Source of the DNA: CADEDV01 sp036383515
GTDB lineage: Bacteria; Bacteroidota; Bacteroidia; Chitinophagales; Chitinophagaceae
Direction: 5' to 3'
Assembly (NCBI GenBank): GCA_036383515.1
Contig: DASVOE010000008.1
Location: forward strand, 1 to 64,000
Length of the DNA stretch: 64,000 nucleotides
Every line of letters starts with the position of its first letter. Position 1 is the stretch's first letter. Position numbers and translations under genes: made by a program. The notes beneath the pieces are model-generated. The model ran no database searches and was not told the DNA's origin. It saw only the letters and a program-made list of their open reading frames with translations. Of this stretch, positions 42,816 through 52,915 are shown in pieces.

Positions 42816-45800
42816 ATGGAAAAAGGTTTATCGGGAAATATTGCAAAGGCATTCATCAAATCAAAGCTCACCTTATTATTGATGATCGCTTTTCTCCTGA
42901 TTGGTGGTTATAGCGCCCTATTTATCCCGCGTGAAGAAGAACCACAGATAGATGTGCCTACAGCAGATATTTTTCTTCGCTATCCCGGGGCATCGCCAAA
43001 AGAAGTAGAAGCACGGGTTTTACAGCCGTTGGAAAAAATCATTTCTAATGTGAAGGGTGTTGAGTATGTGTACTCCACTTCAATGACAGGCCAGGGCATG
43101 ATCATCGTTCAGTTTTATGTAGGTGAAGATGTTGAGCGATCACTCGTGAAACTATACAACGAGTTGATGAAAAATATGGACAAGATGCCTCCGGGCGTTT
43201 CCATGCCATTATTGAAAACCCGGACAATTGATGATGTACCAGTTCTCGGATTAACATTATGGAGTGAGAAATACAACGACTACGATCTGAAACAACTTGG
43301 GCAGGTACTCACCAACGAAATTAAAAAAGTACCCGATGTAGCTTCTGTCTCCATTATTGGTGGAAGAAGTCGCCAGGTAAGTGTGGAGTTGGATAAGGAT
43401 AAAATGGCACAAAGCCATGTCGACTTTTTATCTATTGCAAAACAAATCCAGGGTAATAATGCGCAGTTGCAGGCAGGGAACATGGTTCAGTCCGATACAG
43501 CTTTTTTTATTGAGATAGGAAATTTTTTGACCAATCGCGATGAGATAGAAAACTTAATTATCGGGACCAACCAGGGACAACCTGTTTATTTAAAACAAGT
43601 GGCCACTATTGAAGATGGAGCAGAGAAACCTTCTCAATATGTTTTTTATGGCAATGGGCACCACAATGAATTAGCAACAAAATTTAATTCCGACTATCCT
43701 GCCGTTACATTGTCAATTGCTAAAAAGAAAGGTGCAGATGCGATGACTCTTTCCAATCGCATCATAGCAAAAATCGAACACTTAAAGAAAGAATTAATCC
43801 CTTCGGAAGTGCAAGTCACAGTAACGCGAAACTATGGGGAAACAGCATCTGAAAAAGTGTCTGAACTTTTGCTCCATCTCTTGGTGGCTATCATTGCGGT
43901 TACAGGTTTTGTTATGCTGGCCATGGGCTGGCGCGGCGGACTGGTTGTTTTTTTATCAGTGCCGGTAACTTTTGCGCTGACATTGTTCAGTTATTACTTA
44001 CTGGATTATACACTCAACCGGATCACACTTTTTGCTTTAGTATTTATTACAGGAATAGTGGTCGACGATTCGATCGTCATTGCAGAGAACATGCACCGGT
44101 ATTTTAAAATGAAACGTTTACCTTTTCTACAGGCTGCCATCTTCGCCATCAATGAAGTTGGCAATCCTACTATCCTTGCAACATTTACAGTTATTGCTGC
44201 GGTATTGCCCATGGCTTTTGTGTCAGGAATGTCTGGACCTTACCTGAGTCCTATGCCAATCGGTGCATCCATCGCAATGATGCTTTCACTAGTTGTAGCG
44301 CTTACCTTAACGCCCTACCTGGGTTATATTTTTTTGAGAGGAAAAGAAGGTCATCAAAAAAAGGAGTCATCAACGCTGGAGCAATCAAAAATTTATAAAT
44401 TATACAAAGCGGTCATTAATCCATTGCTCGAGACCCGGTGGAAACGTTGGGCTTTTATTATGGGAACAGTGGTTCTGTTGTTTGGTTCCCTTTTATTTTT
44501 CTACACAAAATGGGTGACGGTAAAAATGCTCCCGTTCGATAATAAGAGTGAGTTCCAGGTTGTGATTGATATGCCGGAAGGAACAACACTTGAAAGAACT
44601 TATGTTGTAACCCAGGAAATAGCACAGTATTTATCCAAACAGGAATTGGTTAAGAATTACCAGGGATACGTGGGCACAGCAAGCCCGATCAGTTTTAACG
44701 GGTTAATGCGTCATTACGATTTAAGGAGTGGAGAGAATGTTGCCGACATACAAGTGAACCTCGTGGATAAGAAAGAACGCAAGATCCAAAGCCACGAAAT
44801 AGTAAAACAACTCCGGCCTGCAATACAAGCACTCGCTAAGAAATACAATGCTACTATAAAGATGGTGGAAATTCCACCCGGTCCCCCGGTACTCTCTACT
44901 ATAGTAGCTGAGATTTACGGACCTGACTATAATGAACAGACTAAAGTTGCAAGTCAACTTAAAGACCTGCTTTCCAAAACTCCGGGAGCAGTGGATATAG
45001 ACTGGATGACAGAATCAGATCAAACTGAATACCGCTTTGAAGTGGACAAAGACAAAGCGATGCGTAATGGTGTTGCTCCTGCTCAAATTACAGCTATCAT
45101 AAATGCAGCTTTGTCAAATATGCCGGTGGGCATATTGCACGATTCGGTTTCTTTTGATCCGGTAAATATCGTTTTACAATTAAAAGATGCAGATAAGGGA
45201 AGCATCAACGAGATCAAAAATCTGAAAGTGTTAAACCAACAGGGAAATCCAATCCAGGTAGGCGATCTCGTCCAGGTCAAAAAAATTATTAAAGACAAAC
45301 CCATCTATAGAAAAAATCAAAAACGTGTTGTATTTGTATTGGCCGACCTGGCCGGAAGACTGGAAGGACCCTTTTATGCCATGATGGATATTTCGGGGAA
45401 ACTAAAAAACATTCAATTGCCCAAAGGATATGAGCTTAACGAAATGTATAATGGACAGCCAGAATTTGAAGATAACTATACATTGAAATGGGATGGCGAA
45501 TGGCAGATCACTTATGACATGTTTCGTGACCTAGGAATTGCATTTGTGGTAGTGCTCGTGATCATTTATATGCTCATCGTTGGTTGGTTCCAGGATTTTA
45601 AAGTACCATTCGTCATGCTTGCTGCTATTCCATTATCATTGATCGGTATTGTACTCGGTCATTGGATGCTCGGCGCCTATTTCACAGCAACCTCGATGAT
45701 TGGTTTTATTGCGCTGGCAGGTGTTATGGTCCGCAATTCCGTTTTGCTGATTGATTTTATCAATATTCGCCTGAAGGAAGGTGTTCCATTGAAACAAGCT

Positions 45801-46022
45801 ATTATAGAAGCAGGAGCTGTTCGCATTACACCGATCTTATTAACGGCTGGAGCGGTAGCCTTTGGTGCAGTCATCATATTATTTGATCCCATATTCCAGG
45901 GCCTCGCAATATCTCTCATGGGGGGAACCATTACTTCTACATTCTTAACATTACTTGTAGTACCGTTGCTCTATTTCAAGCTACTCAAAAAAAAGTATGC
46001 TGGTAAAAATAAAACAGTATAA
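42816..46022 (+). CDS. RND-type efflux permease
   Basis: 1068 residues from ATG at 42816 (MEKGLSGNIAKAFIKSKL); an open frame from 42759 overlaps the adaptor gene. Twelve transmembrane helices in the RND pattern, with large periplasmic loops after helices 1 and 7. The proton-relay Asp pair is in TGIVVDDSIVIAENM in helix 4. Substrate class is not clear from sequence; the closest look is the AcrB/CzcA-like general efflux group, with IPREEEPQIDVP at the loop start. Forms a tripartite pump with the TolC and adaptor genes. Confidence 0.93.
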   Translation: MEKGLSGNIAKAFIKSKLTLLLMIAFLLIGGYSALFIPREEEPQIDVPTADIFLRYPGASPKEVEARVLQPLEKIISNVKGVEYVYSTSMTGQGMIIVQFYVGEDVERSLVKLYNELMKNMDKMPPGVSMPLLKTRTIDDVPVLGLTLWSEKYNDYDLKQLGQVLTNEIKKVPDVASVSIIGGRSRQVSVELDKDKMAQSHVDFLSIAKQIQGNNAQLQAGNMVQSDTAFFIEIGNFLTNRDEIENLIIGTNQGQPVYLKQVATIEDGAEKPSQYVFYGNGHHNELATKFNSDYPAVTLSIAKKKGADAMTLSNRIIAKIEHLKKELIPSEVQVTVTRNYGETASEKVSELLLHLLVAIIAVTGFVMLAMGWRGGLVVFLSVPVTFALTLFSYYLLDYTLNRITLFALVFITGIVVDDSIVIAENMHRYFKMKRLPFLQAAIFAINEVGNPTILATFTVIAAVLPMAFVSGMSGPYLSPMPIGASIAMMLSLVVALTLTPYLGYIFLRGKEGHQKKESSTLEQSKIYKLYKAVINPLLETRWKRWAFIMGTVVLLFGSLLFFYTKWVTVKMLPFDNKSEFQVVIDMPEGTTLERTYVVTQEIAQYLSKQELVKNYQGYVGTASPISFNGLMRHYDLRSGENVADIQVNLVDKKERKIQSHEIVKQLRPAIQALAKKYNATIKMVEIPPGPPVLSTIVAEIYGPDYNEQTKVASQLKDLLSKTPGAVDIDWMTESDQTEYRFEVDKDKAMRNGVAPAQITAIINAALSNMPVGILHDSVSFDPVNIVLQLKDADKGSINEIKNLKVLNQQGNPIQVGDLVQVKKIIKDKPIYRKNQKRVVFVLADLAGRLEGPFYAMMDISGKLKNIQLPKGYELNEMYNGQPEFEDNYTLKWDGEWQITYDMFRDLGIAFVVVLVIIYMLIVGWFQDFKVPFVMLAAIPLSLIGIVLGHWMLGAYFTATSMIGFIALAGVMVRNSVLLIDFINIRLKEGVPLKQAIIEAGAVRITPILLTAGAVAFGAVIILFDPIFQGLAISLMGGTITSTFLTLLVVPLLYFKLLKKKYAGKNKTV

Positions 46023-46152
46023 AACCCGATGAACTTCAACCTAAGTTAAAGTCCTGTTGAACCCGGGGCAGATAAAAACCTACTATATATATTCAGGGTG
46101 GTGCAAGCACTGCACAACTGTGTCTCAAAGCTCTGGTTTTAGTTTTACTAAT

Positions 46153-46737
46153 TCATTCTTTTTTTAATTGACTTAGCTGAGTGAAATGAAAAACCACTTC
46201 GTGTTGATCTGTTTTCTTAGTTCCGTGTTCCCATTGCATCCAGGGTTTAAAAACTTTTGGCAGTTTTTCCGATAAACTGCCTGATAGTAGCCAATATTCA
46301 TGATTGGGAATATTATTCTTCAAAAGTTGGTGAGCAATAATTATGTCTTTGCCGATTAGTTTATTAAAGTCATTGATTTTGTATTCGGCAAACTCACCAT
46401 AGTGGGATATAATTTTTAGTGTCAGGTTAATCGCAGAGATACATGCATTGCAATGACAGGTTCGGTTGCTTTCATATATCAAAAGGTGTTTATGAAAAGA
46501 TAAAAACATTCTTTCAACCTGGGCATATACAATGTCAAGATCAGGCGTTTCGCCGAAATGATAAAAAAGTACTGCATCACCCTCCACTTCAGATATTTTT
46601 AAACCCATTTGATTGGCATCAATGATTATCTCAAGCAATTCTTTGATGACGTGACGGCTGTGTTCAAGTTCAACGCTATTTACAAAATGGGTGAACCCGC
46701 TTATATCCGGAATGAATATGAATCCTTTTTGTTGCAT
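46153..46737 (-). CDS. DUF2652 protein (cyclase-homology type)
   Basis: 194 residues. GFIFIPDISGFTHFVNSVELEHS at the start and SEVEGDAVLFYHF near residue 50 resemble the metal-binding strands of class III nucleotide cyclases (Asp in PDISGF and GDAV), in a stand-alone protein. CHCNACISAINLTLK follows. DUF2652 members have no proven activity that I know of. It converges with the RND operon. Confidence 0.78.
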   Translation of the reverse strand: MQQKGFIFIPDISGFTHFVNSVELEHSRHVIKELLEIIIDANQMGLKISEVEGDAVLFYHFGETPDLDIVYAQVERMFLSFHKHLLIYESNRTCHCNACISAINLTLKIISHYGEFAEYKINDFNKLIGKDIIIAHQLLKNNIPNHEYWLLSGSLSEKLPKVFKPWMQWEHGTKKTDQHEVVFHFTQLSQLKKE

Positions 46738-46801
46738 TTGTAATTATTGGAATTAATAAAAGAGGAAAAGGATTTGTACCCTTTCCCTCTCTGAACAAAT
46801 T

Positions 46802-47605
46802 TTATTTTGCAGCTTTTGATGCGGTTTCCGCTGCTTCAATAATAACTTTCGCTACTGCATCAGGCTGAGAAATATAAACAGCGTGACTGCCCTTTATCTT
46901 TGAGATCTTAGTGTTTGATCGCAGGTACATCTTTTCTTCGATCTCAGGACGGATGCTTTTATCTTCGGTTGCAACAATTCCATAGCTGGGTTTGGTTTTC
47001 CATGCAACTTGAGTTAAAGGCGTTGCAAAAGACTTTGCAGCAAAAGCGCCTTGCGATGCAAACATAAAATCAGATTCACTTTTGCTAAGGTCTGCACAAA
47101 ATCCTTCGTGATACTTTTCTTTTGAATAGTACACAAACCCTTTTTCATCAGGAGGCATTACACCGTTTTCAGCCACTGGCGGCATTGAGCTAAACCATGT
47201 AAAAGCAGATTCACCCAGGTCAGGTTGAAAAGCTGCGACATACACCAGTCCCGCAACTTTATTATGTACACCAGCCTGTGTTATCACAGCACCACCCCAT
47301 GAATGACCAACGAGAATAACAGGGCCATCCTGTTTGTCGAGTGCAAGATTAGTTGCTGCTACATCGTCTTCCAAAGATGATAGAGGGTTTTGAACAATGG
47401 TTACATTGTAACCTTTTTTCGTAAGTACATCATAGATGCCTTTCCATCCTGAGCCATCGGCGAAGGCGCCGTGAACCAATACTACATTTTTTACTTTCAT
47501 AGTTTGAGCATTTAAATTGGTGAGTAAAAGAGTTAAGAACACAATCGTGATCCCGAAGACAGATAGTACTTGCGTAAGTTTCTGTTTACATAATTGCCTG
47601 TTCAT
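46802..47605 (-). CDS. Exported alpha/beta hydrolase
   Basis: 267 residues: signal peptide (about 1-33, ending in NLNAQ), then an alpha/beta-hydrolase with VVLVHGAFADGSGW (oxyanion region), nucleophile Ser in LVGHSWGGAV near residue 110, Asp in the ATEDKSIRPE turn, and His in KGSHAVYISQP near 245. Closest in look to pyrethroid/salicylate-ester hydrolases of plants and soil bacteria (MenH/EstC-like). Substrate unknown. Confidence 0.9.
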   Translation of the reverse strand: MNRQLCKQKLTQVLSVFGITIVFLTLLLTNLNAQTMKVKNVVLVHGAFADGSGWKGIYDVLTKKGYNVTIVQNPLSSLEDDVAATNLALDKQDGPVILVGHSWGGAVITQAGVHNKVAGLVYVAAFQPDLGESAFTWFSSMPPVAENGVMPPDEKGFVYYSKEKYHEGFCADLSKSESDFMFASQGAFAAKSFATPLTQVAWKTKPSYGIVATEDKSIRPEIEEKMYLRSNTKISKIKGSHAVYISQPDAVAKVIIEAAETASKAAK

Positions 47606-47883
47606 AATTTTGTGTTTTGATTTAATAATACAATTTGATCTGTCACCTGCATTTTCAACCTCTATGCCACAACCTTGAATGATTTGATACCTACTATTTT
47701 GTCGCAGAACACCAGCAGAATACTAGGAGAAGTTTAATGAGATATAAATAAACTTATTGGTAGATTAGTGATATTTCACCAATTCGACGATTTAATTCTG
47801 ATAGTTGACTTGTATGAATCAATCCCTGGTAAGGGATTGTACCTTTAAGTCAATTCTCCGGATCTGTATTAAAATGGCATATC

Positions 47884-50151
47884 ATGAAACGGGTTCTTAT
47901 CCAGGCAACACGACCTATGCTTTTAGTTGGTTTCGGCTTGTTGCTTCAGCATTTTACTTCTCAAGCTCAATTGCTCCAGGGTATAGCCTACGTTCGCCAG
48001 GATGAAGCGCCATCACTGAAAAGAATTATAGCAACTACTAAATCAACCAATGAAAAGGTTACGGCTTTAATACGATTGGGCTCGCTTTATTTTCATGATC
48101 CTTATCCTCACTTACCGAATCTGAATTCAGCAATGCAACTGGCAAATGAGGCAAGTAAAATAAGTTCGGCGGCCGGGTTTACAAAATTTTACAATGACGC
48201 ACAGTTCTTAATCGCCAATATTTACCTCCGGAAATATTGGCCAGACAGTGCAGCAAAAGTCTTATTAAGAGTAAATGATAGCACCCGTCTTAAAATCTTA
48301 CTGGGTATGTCGCATATTTACCGGATTAGTCAATCCGAGGACAGCAAGGCCAGGCTGAAAAAAGCGATGGATCTCACGCTTCAGGCGCAGGGTATCAGCC
48401 GAAACATACACGACACGCTGTTGGCAATTATGGTACGGCGGGAAATTGCCTGCATTCACTCCGATACGCAGCAACCCAATTCTGAAAAAGAATTACTTGA
48501 TGTAATCAGGTTATTGCAGGGCCTCGGGTATCCCTATTTACATTACACCTATTATGAGCTCAGTGGTACTGCTATGTTAGAAGGTAATGAGGATAAAATG
48601 CTTTATTATATCGAACTGACTTTAAATTCCATGCGACAAACAAGAGATAGTCTTGGTGCTGCAGATTGGTTACTGTCGCATGCAATTATTTCGAGGTTAA
48701 CTGGTCAACATGAAAAAAGTCTTTCTTATGCTAATCAGGCTATTCAACTATACAAAACCCGGTACGGCGACGGTAATATTGCCATTGCTATCAGGTTCCT
48801 GGCAGAAGCAATGGTCAAACTGAAGAAACAGGTTGAAGTAGATAACGTATTAACCCAGATCTATAATGACTTCCCTCCTTTTGACACACGAGACAGCCTT
48901 CAATGGTTTCGAACGTTAGGATCAGTCTACCGGTTAATGAAAGAGTACGCAAAAGCGGAGCCCTACCATAAAATGAGAATTGCTTTGCAACAACGAATCC
49001 ATGATAAACCCGATTATTATGGATTGGGACAGCTCTACGTAGAAGCCGGACAGTTTGCGAAAGCCAAACCTTACCTGGAAAATGCACTAAAGCAGGTAGA
49101 CAGTTCTTATTCGATGCGTACCCTTGGTCACTTGCATTATTGCCTGTTCCTTGCTGACTCGGCAACAGGAGATTATATTTCTGCTATACGTCATTTAAGC
49201 AAAAACAAACGCTATGATGATACACTGATGAAGCAGTCAAAAGTGGAAGCCATTGAAAAGTATAAGGCCCAGTTTGAAACAGAAAGAAAAGAGGCCGATC
49301 TTAAGTTGAAGGATCAACGAATCGACCTGTTGACAAAAGAGCAAGCGCTCAAAGACATGGACCTGAAACGCATACGGTTTTTAAAAAACACTGCTTTAAT
49401 TGGCAGCCTTGTCCTGCTTGCTATGGGAATAGTTTTTTATCGTCTCTATCAGCGGAAAAGAAAAGACAGCGATACGATTGCCAGGGCAAACGAACAGTTA
49501 AAAGACATGCTTGCCGAAAAAGAATGGTGGTTGAAGGAAGTTCATCACCGGGTAAAGAATAATCTTCACACGATTATTTGCTTGCTTGAATCGCAGGCCA
49601 TGTATTTGGAGAAAGATGCTTTGCAAGCCATTGAAAAAAGTCAGCATCGCATTTACGCCATGTCGCTGATTCACCAGAAGCTTTATCAAAATGAAGACCT
49701 GCAGGTTATTGATATGTCCATTTATCTTGAAGAGTTTATTGGTTATTTGAAAGATAGTTTTGACACAGATAATATTGAATTCATCATAAAGGTTGAACCA
49801 GTTCAATTGAATCTGCAGCAGGCGATCCCGGTGGCCCTGATTATTAATGAAGGCGTGACAAATGCCATCAAATATGCTTTTGAAAATGAAGCGGACGCTA
49901 AGATCTGGATTTCAATGACCGAAACAGATGGCATAGTGAGGCTAATGATAACAGATAATGGAAGAGGGTTTGAATTGAGTGAAGACAATGAAAGAAAAAG
50001 CCTGGGTATGCAATTGATCAGGGGTCTTAGTAAAGAATTAAAAGGAACGGTTCTGATTGAGTCAAAACAGGGTACCCGGTTGAGTATTGTATTCAAACAA
50101 GGCCCGTTAACAGACAAAATTCCTTCTTTACAAGAAGAAAATATAGGATGA
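47884..50151 (+). CDS. TPR-domain sensor histidine kinase
   Basis: 755 residues. A signal peptide (about 1-27) and a long helical region with TPR-like repeats (about 50-440) form the sensor part, probably periplasmic. A transmembrane helix (IRFLKNTALIGSLVLLAMGIVFYRLYQ, about 495-520) leads to the kinase core. The phospho-acceptor region VHHRVKNNLHTIICLLESQA is of the HisKA_2 type with His at 554/555, and the ATPase domain has NEGVTNAIKYAF and ITDNGRGFE. The final bases overlap the start of the response regulator by 4 bp, so the two are translated together. Confidence 0.9.
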   Translation: MKRVLIQATRPMLLVGFGLLLQHFTSQAQLLQGIAYVRQDEAPSLKRIIATTKSTNEKVTALIRLGSLYFHDPYPHLPNLNSAMQLANEASKISSAAGFTKFYNDAQFLIANIYLRKYWPDSAAKVLLRVNDSTRLKILLGMSHIYRISQSEDSKARLKKAMDLTLQAQGISRNIHDTLLAIMVRREIACIHSDTQQPNSEKELLDVIRLLQGLGYPYLHYTYYELSGTAMLEGNEDKMLYYIELTLNSMRQTRDSLGAADWLLSHAIISRLTGQHEKSLSYANQAIQLYKTRYGDGNIAIAIRFLAEAMVKLKKQVEVDNVLTQIYNDFPPFDTRDSLQWFRTLGSVYRLMKEYAKAEPYHKMRIALQQRIHDKPDYYGLGQLYVEAGQFAKAKPYLENALKQVDSSYSMRTLGHLHYCLFLADSATGDYISAIRHLSKNKRYDDTLMKQSKVEAIEKYKAQFETERKEADLKLKDQRIDLLTKEQALKDMDLKRIRFLKNTALIGSLVLLAMGIVFYRLYQRKRKDSDTIARANEQLKDMLAEKEWWLKEVHHRVKNNLHTIICLLESQAMYLEKDALQAIEKSQHRIYAMSLIHQKLYQNEDLQVIDMSIYLEEFIGYLKDSFDTDNIEFIIKVEPVQLNLQQAIPVALIINEGVTNAIKYAFENEADAKIWISMTETDGIVRLMITDNGRGFELSEDNERKSLGMQLIRGLSKELKGTVLIESKQGTRLSIVFKQGPLTDKIPSLQEENIG

Positions 50152-51533
50152 TGAAGCACAAGATCCTTATAGTGGAAGATCAGTTTATTGAGGCTAACAA
50201 TCTCCGGCTCATCCTTGACCGGGCAGGTTATACCGTGTTACCCATTGCGGCTTCTTTTGTGGAGGCGATGGAGATGCTTGACAGGCATAAACCGGATATG
50301 GTGTTATTGGATATTTACCTGGATGGGGCATTAACGGGTGTTGATTTTGCAAAAGTTCTTGCTTCCAGGAAAGTGCCGTTTATCTATTTATCGGCTAACT
50401 CCAACCGAAAAGTATTCCTGGCCGCCAAGGCAACAAAACCGTATGGTTTTTTGGTCAAACCATTTCGTCAACGTGATATACTTGCTGCATTAGAAGTAGC
50501 CTCTGAACTTCATGGCGTGATACAAAAAGTCGGGCTACGGCTGAATGAAGATGGACCTGGTAAGAACGTTATTGAAAACAAAGACAGTTTCCAGATTATT
50601 ACACAGAGTAAGTCCATGCAAAATGTGCTGGAACATATCAAACTGGCAGGACCTTCAGCAACTACTGTTTTAATTCTTGGTGAAAGCGGAACGGGAAAGG
50701 AATTGGTAGCAAAAGCCCTTCACGAAAGCTCCAAACGAAATTTGAAACCGTTGGTTGTTGTAAACTGCGGCGCCCTGCCTCCATCTATTATTGAATCGGA
50801 ATTATTTGGACATGAAAAAGGTTCTTTCACCGGAGCAGTTGAAAAAAGAATTGGCAAATTCGAGGAAGCGGACGGCGGAACAATTTTCCTGGATGAGATC
50901 GGGGAACTTCCCGCCGACTTACAAGTAAAATTTTTGCGGGTGTTGCAACAAAAGGAAATTCAACCGGTCGGCGGCAAGAACAAAACGATTAATGTACGTA
51001 TTATAGCCGCCACCAATCGTCATCTTGATGAGGAAGTAGCTGCGGGAAGATTTAGAACCGATCTCTATTACCGGTTGAATGTTTTCCCAATTGTTATTCC
51101 TCCATTAAGAGAACGAAAAGAAGATATTCTGTTACTCGCTAATTCCTTTATCAGCAAATTTGCCGATATGGAACGAAAGATCATTTCAGGTTTTTCCGCT
51201 GAAGTTATCCGTGAGATGGAGAGTTACGAGTGGCCGGGAAATGTCAGGGAATTAGAAAACTTAATGCAGCGCACCGCTTTACTTACCAAAGGACCGATTG
51301 TTACAGAATTTTTTCTTAAGCCCGAACTACCAAAAGCTAATTTTTCTGACACTAAAGTGAAAAGTATAATAGAAAATGAAAGAGATCATATCATCGCCAC
51401 GTTGAAAAGTTGCAATTGGAAAGTATATGGACCGGGAGGTGCGGCTGAGTTGCTTGACATGAACGTTTCGACTCTTAATTCTCGAATTAAGAAACTAGGT
51501 ATCGAAAAAAATCGTGTTAGCAGGAAGGAATAA
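50148..51533 (+). CDS. Sigma-54-dependent response regulator
   Basis: 461 residues. Receiver domain (1-120) with phospho-acceptor Asp55 (MVLLDIYLDG) and switch Lys (VKPF). AAA+ domain (about 150-390) with Walker A LGESGTGKEL, Walker B TIFLDEIGEL, and GSFTGA in place of the usual GAFTGA loop that contacts sigma-54. Helix-turn-helix at the C-terminus (GAAELLDMNVSTLNSRIKKLGI, Fis type). Pairs with the kinase upstream. The HisKA_2/sigma-54 regulator pairing is of note. No sigma-54 promoter is evident in the genes nearby. Confidence 0.9.
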   Translation: MMKHKILIVEDQFIEANNLRLILDRAGYTVLPIAASFVEAMEMLDRHKPDMVLLDIYLDGALTGVDFAKVLASRKVPFIYLSANSNRKVFLAAKATKPYGFLVKPFRQRDILAALEVASELHGVIQKVGLRLNEDGPGKNVIENKDSFQIITQSKSMQNVLEHIKLAGPSATTVLILGESGTGKELVAKALHESSKRNLKPLVVVNCGALPPSIIESELFGHEKGSFTGAVEKRIGKFEEADGGTIFLDEIGELPADLQVKFLRVLQQKEIQPVGGKNKTINVRIIAATNRHLDEEVAAGRFRTDLYYRLNVFPIVIPPLRERKEDILLLANSFISKFADMERKIISGFSAEVIREMESYEWPGNVRELENLMQRTALLTKGPIVTEFFLKPELPKANFSDTKVKSIIENERDHIIATLKSCNWKVYGPGGAAELLDMNVSTLNSRIKKLGIEKNRVSRKE

Positions 51534-51641
51534 TGTAAAGGAATCTCACTGATTTTATCAAGTTCTTGACGAATTATGCTGTGCCAATGAAAATCAAATC
51601 TTCAATTCTACTAACGGATGGTGGATTACCGGCAGCAAAAA

Positions 51642-52442
51642 CTATTTCTTAATTGCATATCCTCCATAAAGAATATTCATATCCTTGCTTTCAACCAGCC
51701 AAAAGTTTTTACCGAGGTCTTCATAGGTCCATTTGCCTTTTACTCTTTTTCTCAAATAACCCAGCATCTTTGGAATAGAAACATTGGGTTGCGAACCTGT
51801 GTGTTCTTTCCACTCAAAACCATGTTGAGCTAAAAGAGATTTTAGTTCCTCCGGCTTAATGAACATTTCCCAAACATGCAGGTTCGGAGGCATAAATGCC
51901 CAGCGTTTCCATTCCTGCCATATTTTAATAGCCACCAGCTTGCTGATGAATGTGCGGTTCAATGTATCATAGAAAAAGATACCACCCGGCTTCAGCACTC
52001 TTGCTATTTCGGATATTACTTTAGGCAGATCCTGCACATGTTCCAGCACATCACAGCAAAAGGCAACATCAAATGAACCGTCACCATAAGGAAGATTCTC
52101 ACCTGTGCCTTTCTCATACTTAATGTTCAACCCTGTTGTTTTTGCATGATTTGTGGCCGTGATAACCGATTCTTCAGCTGGGTCAATGCCCGTAGTGGTA
52201 AATCCCATTTTACAAATTTCTTCTGTCAATATCCCGCCACCGCTGCCCACTTCCAGCGCAGACTTGCCTTGAGCATTTATACCCAACTTTTTAATAATTG
52301 CTGTTGAAAAACCCACCCGCCAGGGGTTGACAGATGTTTTCAGCAGGTGTAAAATAGTATCCGGTTTCCACCAGATGTCGCCCTGCGTCTTGTAAACATC
52401 ATTGTTAATTCTGTTGTAGACTTCAGCGCTTACTTTTTCCAT
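51642..52442 (-). CDS. UbiG-like methyltransferase
   Basis: 266 residues resembling ubiquinone 3-O-methyltransferases and related polyprenyl-methylases: SVNPWRVGFSTAIIKKLG, motif I ALEVGSGGGILTEEI near residue 63, GIDPAEESV, and FCCDVLEHVQDLPKVI, then RVLKPGGIFFYDTLNRT and HVWEMFIKPEEL. Since Bacteroidota use menaquinone, the substrate is probably not ubiquinone. Convergent with the response regulator. Confidence 0.87.
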   Translation of the reverse strand: MEKVSAEVYNRINNDVYKTQGDIWWKPDTILHLLKTSVNPWRVGFSTAIIKKLGINAQGKSALEVGSGGGILTEEICKMGFTTTGIDPAEESVITATNHAKTTGLNIKYEKGTGENLPYGDGSFDVAFCCDVLEHVQDLPKVISEIARVLKPGGIFFYDTLNRTFISKLVAIKIWQEWKRWAFMPPNLHVWEMFIKPEELKSLLAQHGFEWKEHTGSQPNVSIPKMLGYLRKRVKGKWTYEDLGKNFWLVESKDMNILYGGYAIKK

Positions 52443-52915
52443 GGTTATTAATTTATGGGAAACGTTGGCTTTTTGTTTGTGGATTGTTCTGCCGGAACTT
52501 CATCCTGCATTATATCCCAATGTTCTGACAAGTTACCAACTTTTATTCTGTAATAGCTGCTACTATTCTTTTTTCAGATTGTTTATTGTCGCCAGCTTTC
52601 TAATTTATGTTATAAAAAGCATTGAAAATGATCGACCTGATCTTATCTATTCCGTACCATGGCGATACATCCTTAACAGTTAAAAATTTTACTGATCAGT
52701 TGTTTTTTTTCAATAAGAATATTTATACGACAATTGTCCTAAGTGTTTTCACGTACTACTATTAATACCGCTAAAAATAATTTTTGACAATACCCAAATA
52801 CTATCTTAGCATTATTCATCTTCCTAATGATTTCACATTAATTCTGCTCTATTTAAAATTTTTGAATTGACAAAAATTATAAACAGGAGTTGCTATTACC
52901 TGAAATCAATAAGGT
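52443..52915. other. Intergenic stretch before the Tc-toxin locus
   Basis: No convincing gene. A plus-strand frame at 52441-52683 has a hydrophobic, composition-biased sequence without family character and is not called. AT content is high toward the toxin gene, with the weak promoter at 52783-52814. Confidence 0.45.
52783..52814 (+). promoter_or_regulatory. Possible promoter of the TcB-TcC gene
   Basis: TTTG (52783-52786), a 20-base spacer, and TAGCATTA (52807-52814), which matches TAnnTTTG at six of eight positions including both leading bases. It predicts a 5' leader of about 95 bases. Confidence 0.25.

Noticed and set aside
46099..46114. TGGTGCAAGCACTGCA has GG and GC at sigma-54 promoter spacing, near a sigma-54 regulator.
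   Set aside because: Reading on the plus strand it would drive antisense to the minus-strand DUF2652 gene, and the sequence is mainly a short palindrome (GTGC/GCAC) after the RND operon.
52441..52683. 80-codon frame before the Tc-toxin gene.
   Set aside because: It overlaps the start of the minus-strand methyltransferase gene, has a biased aromatic/hydrophobic composition and no family resemblance.
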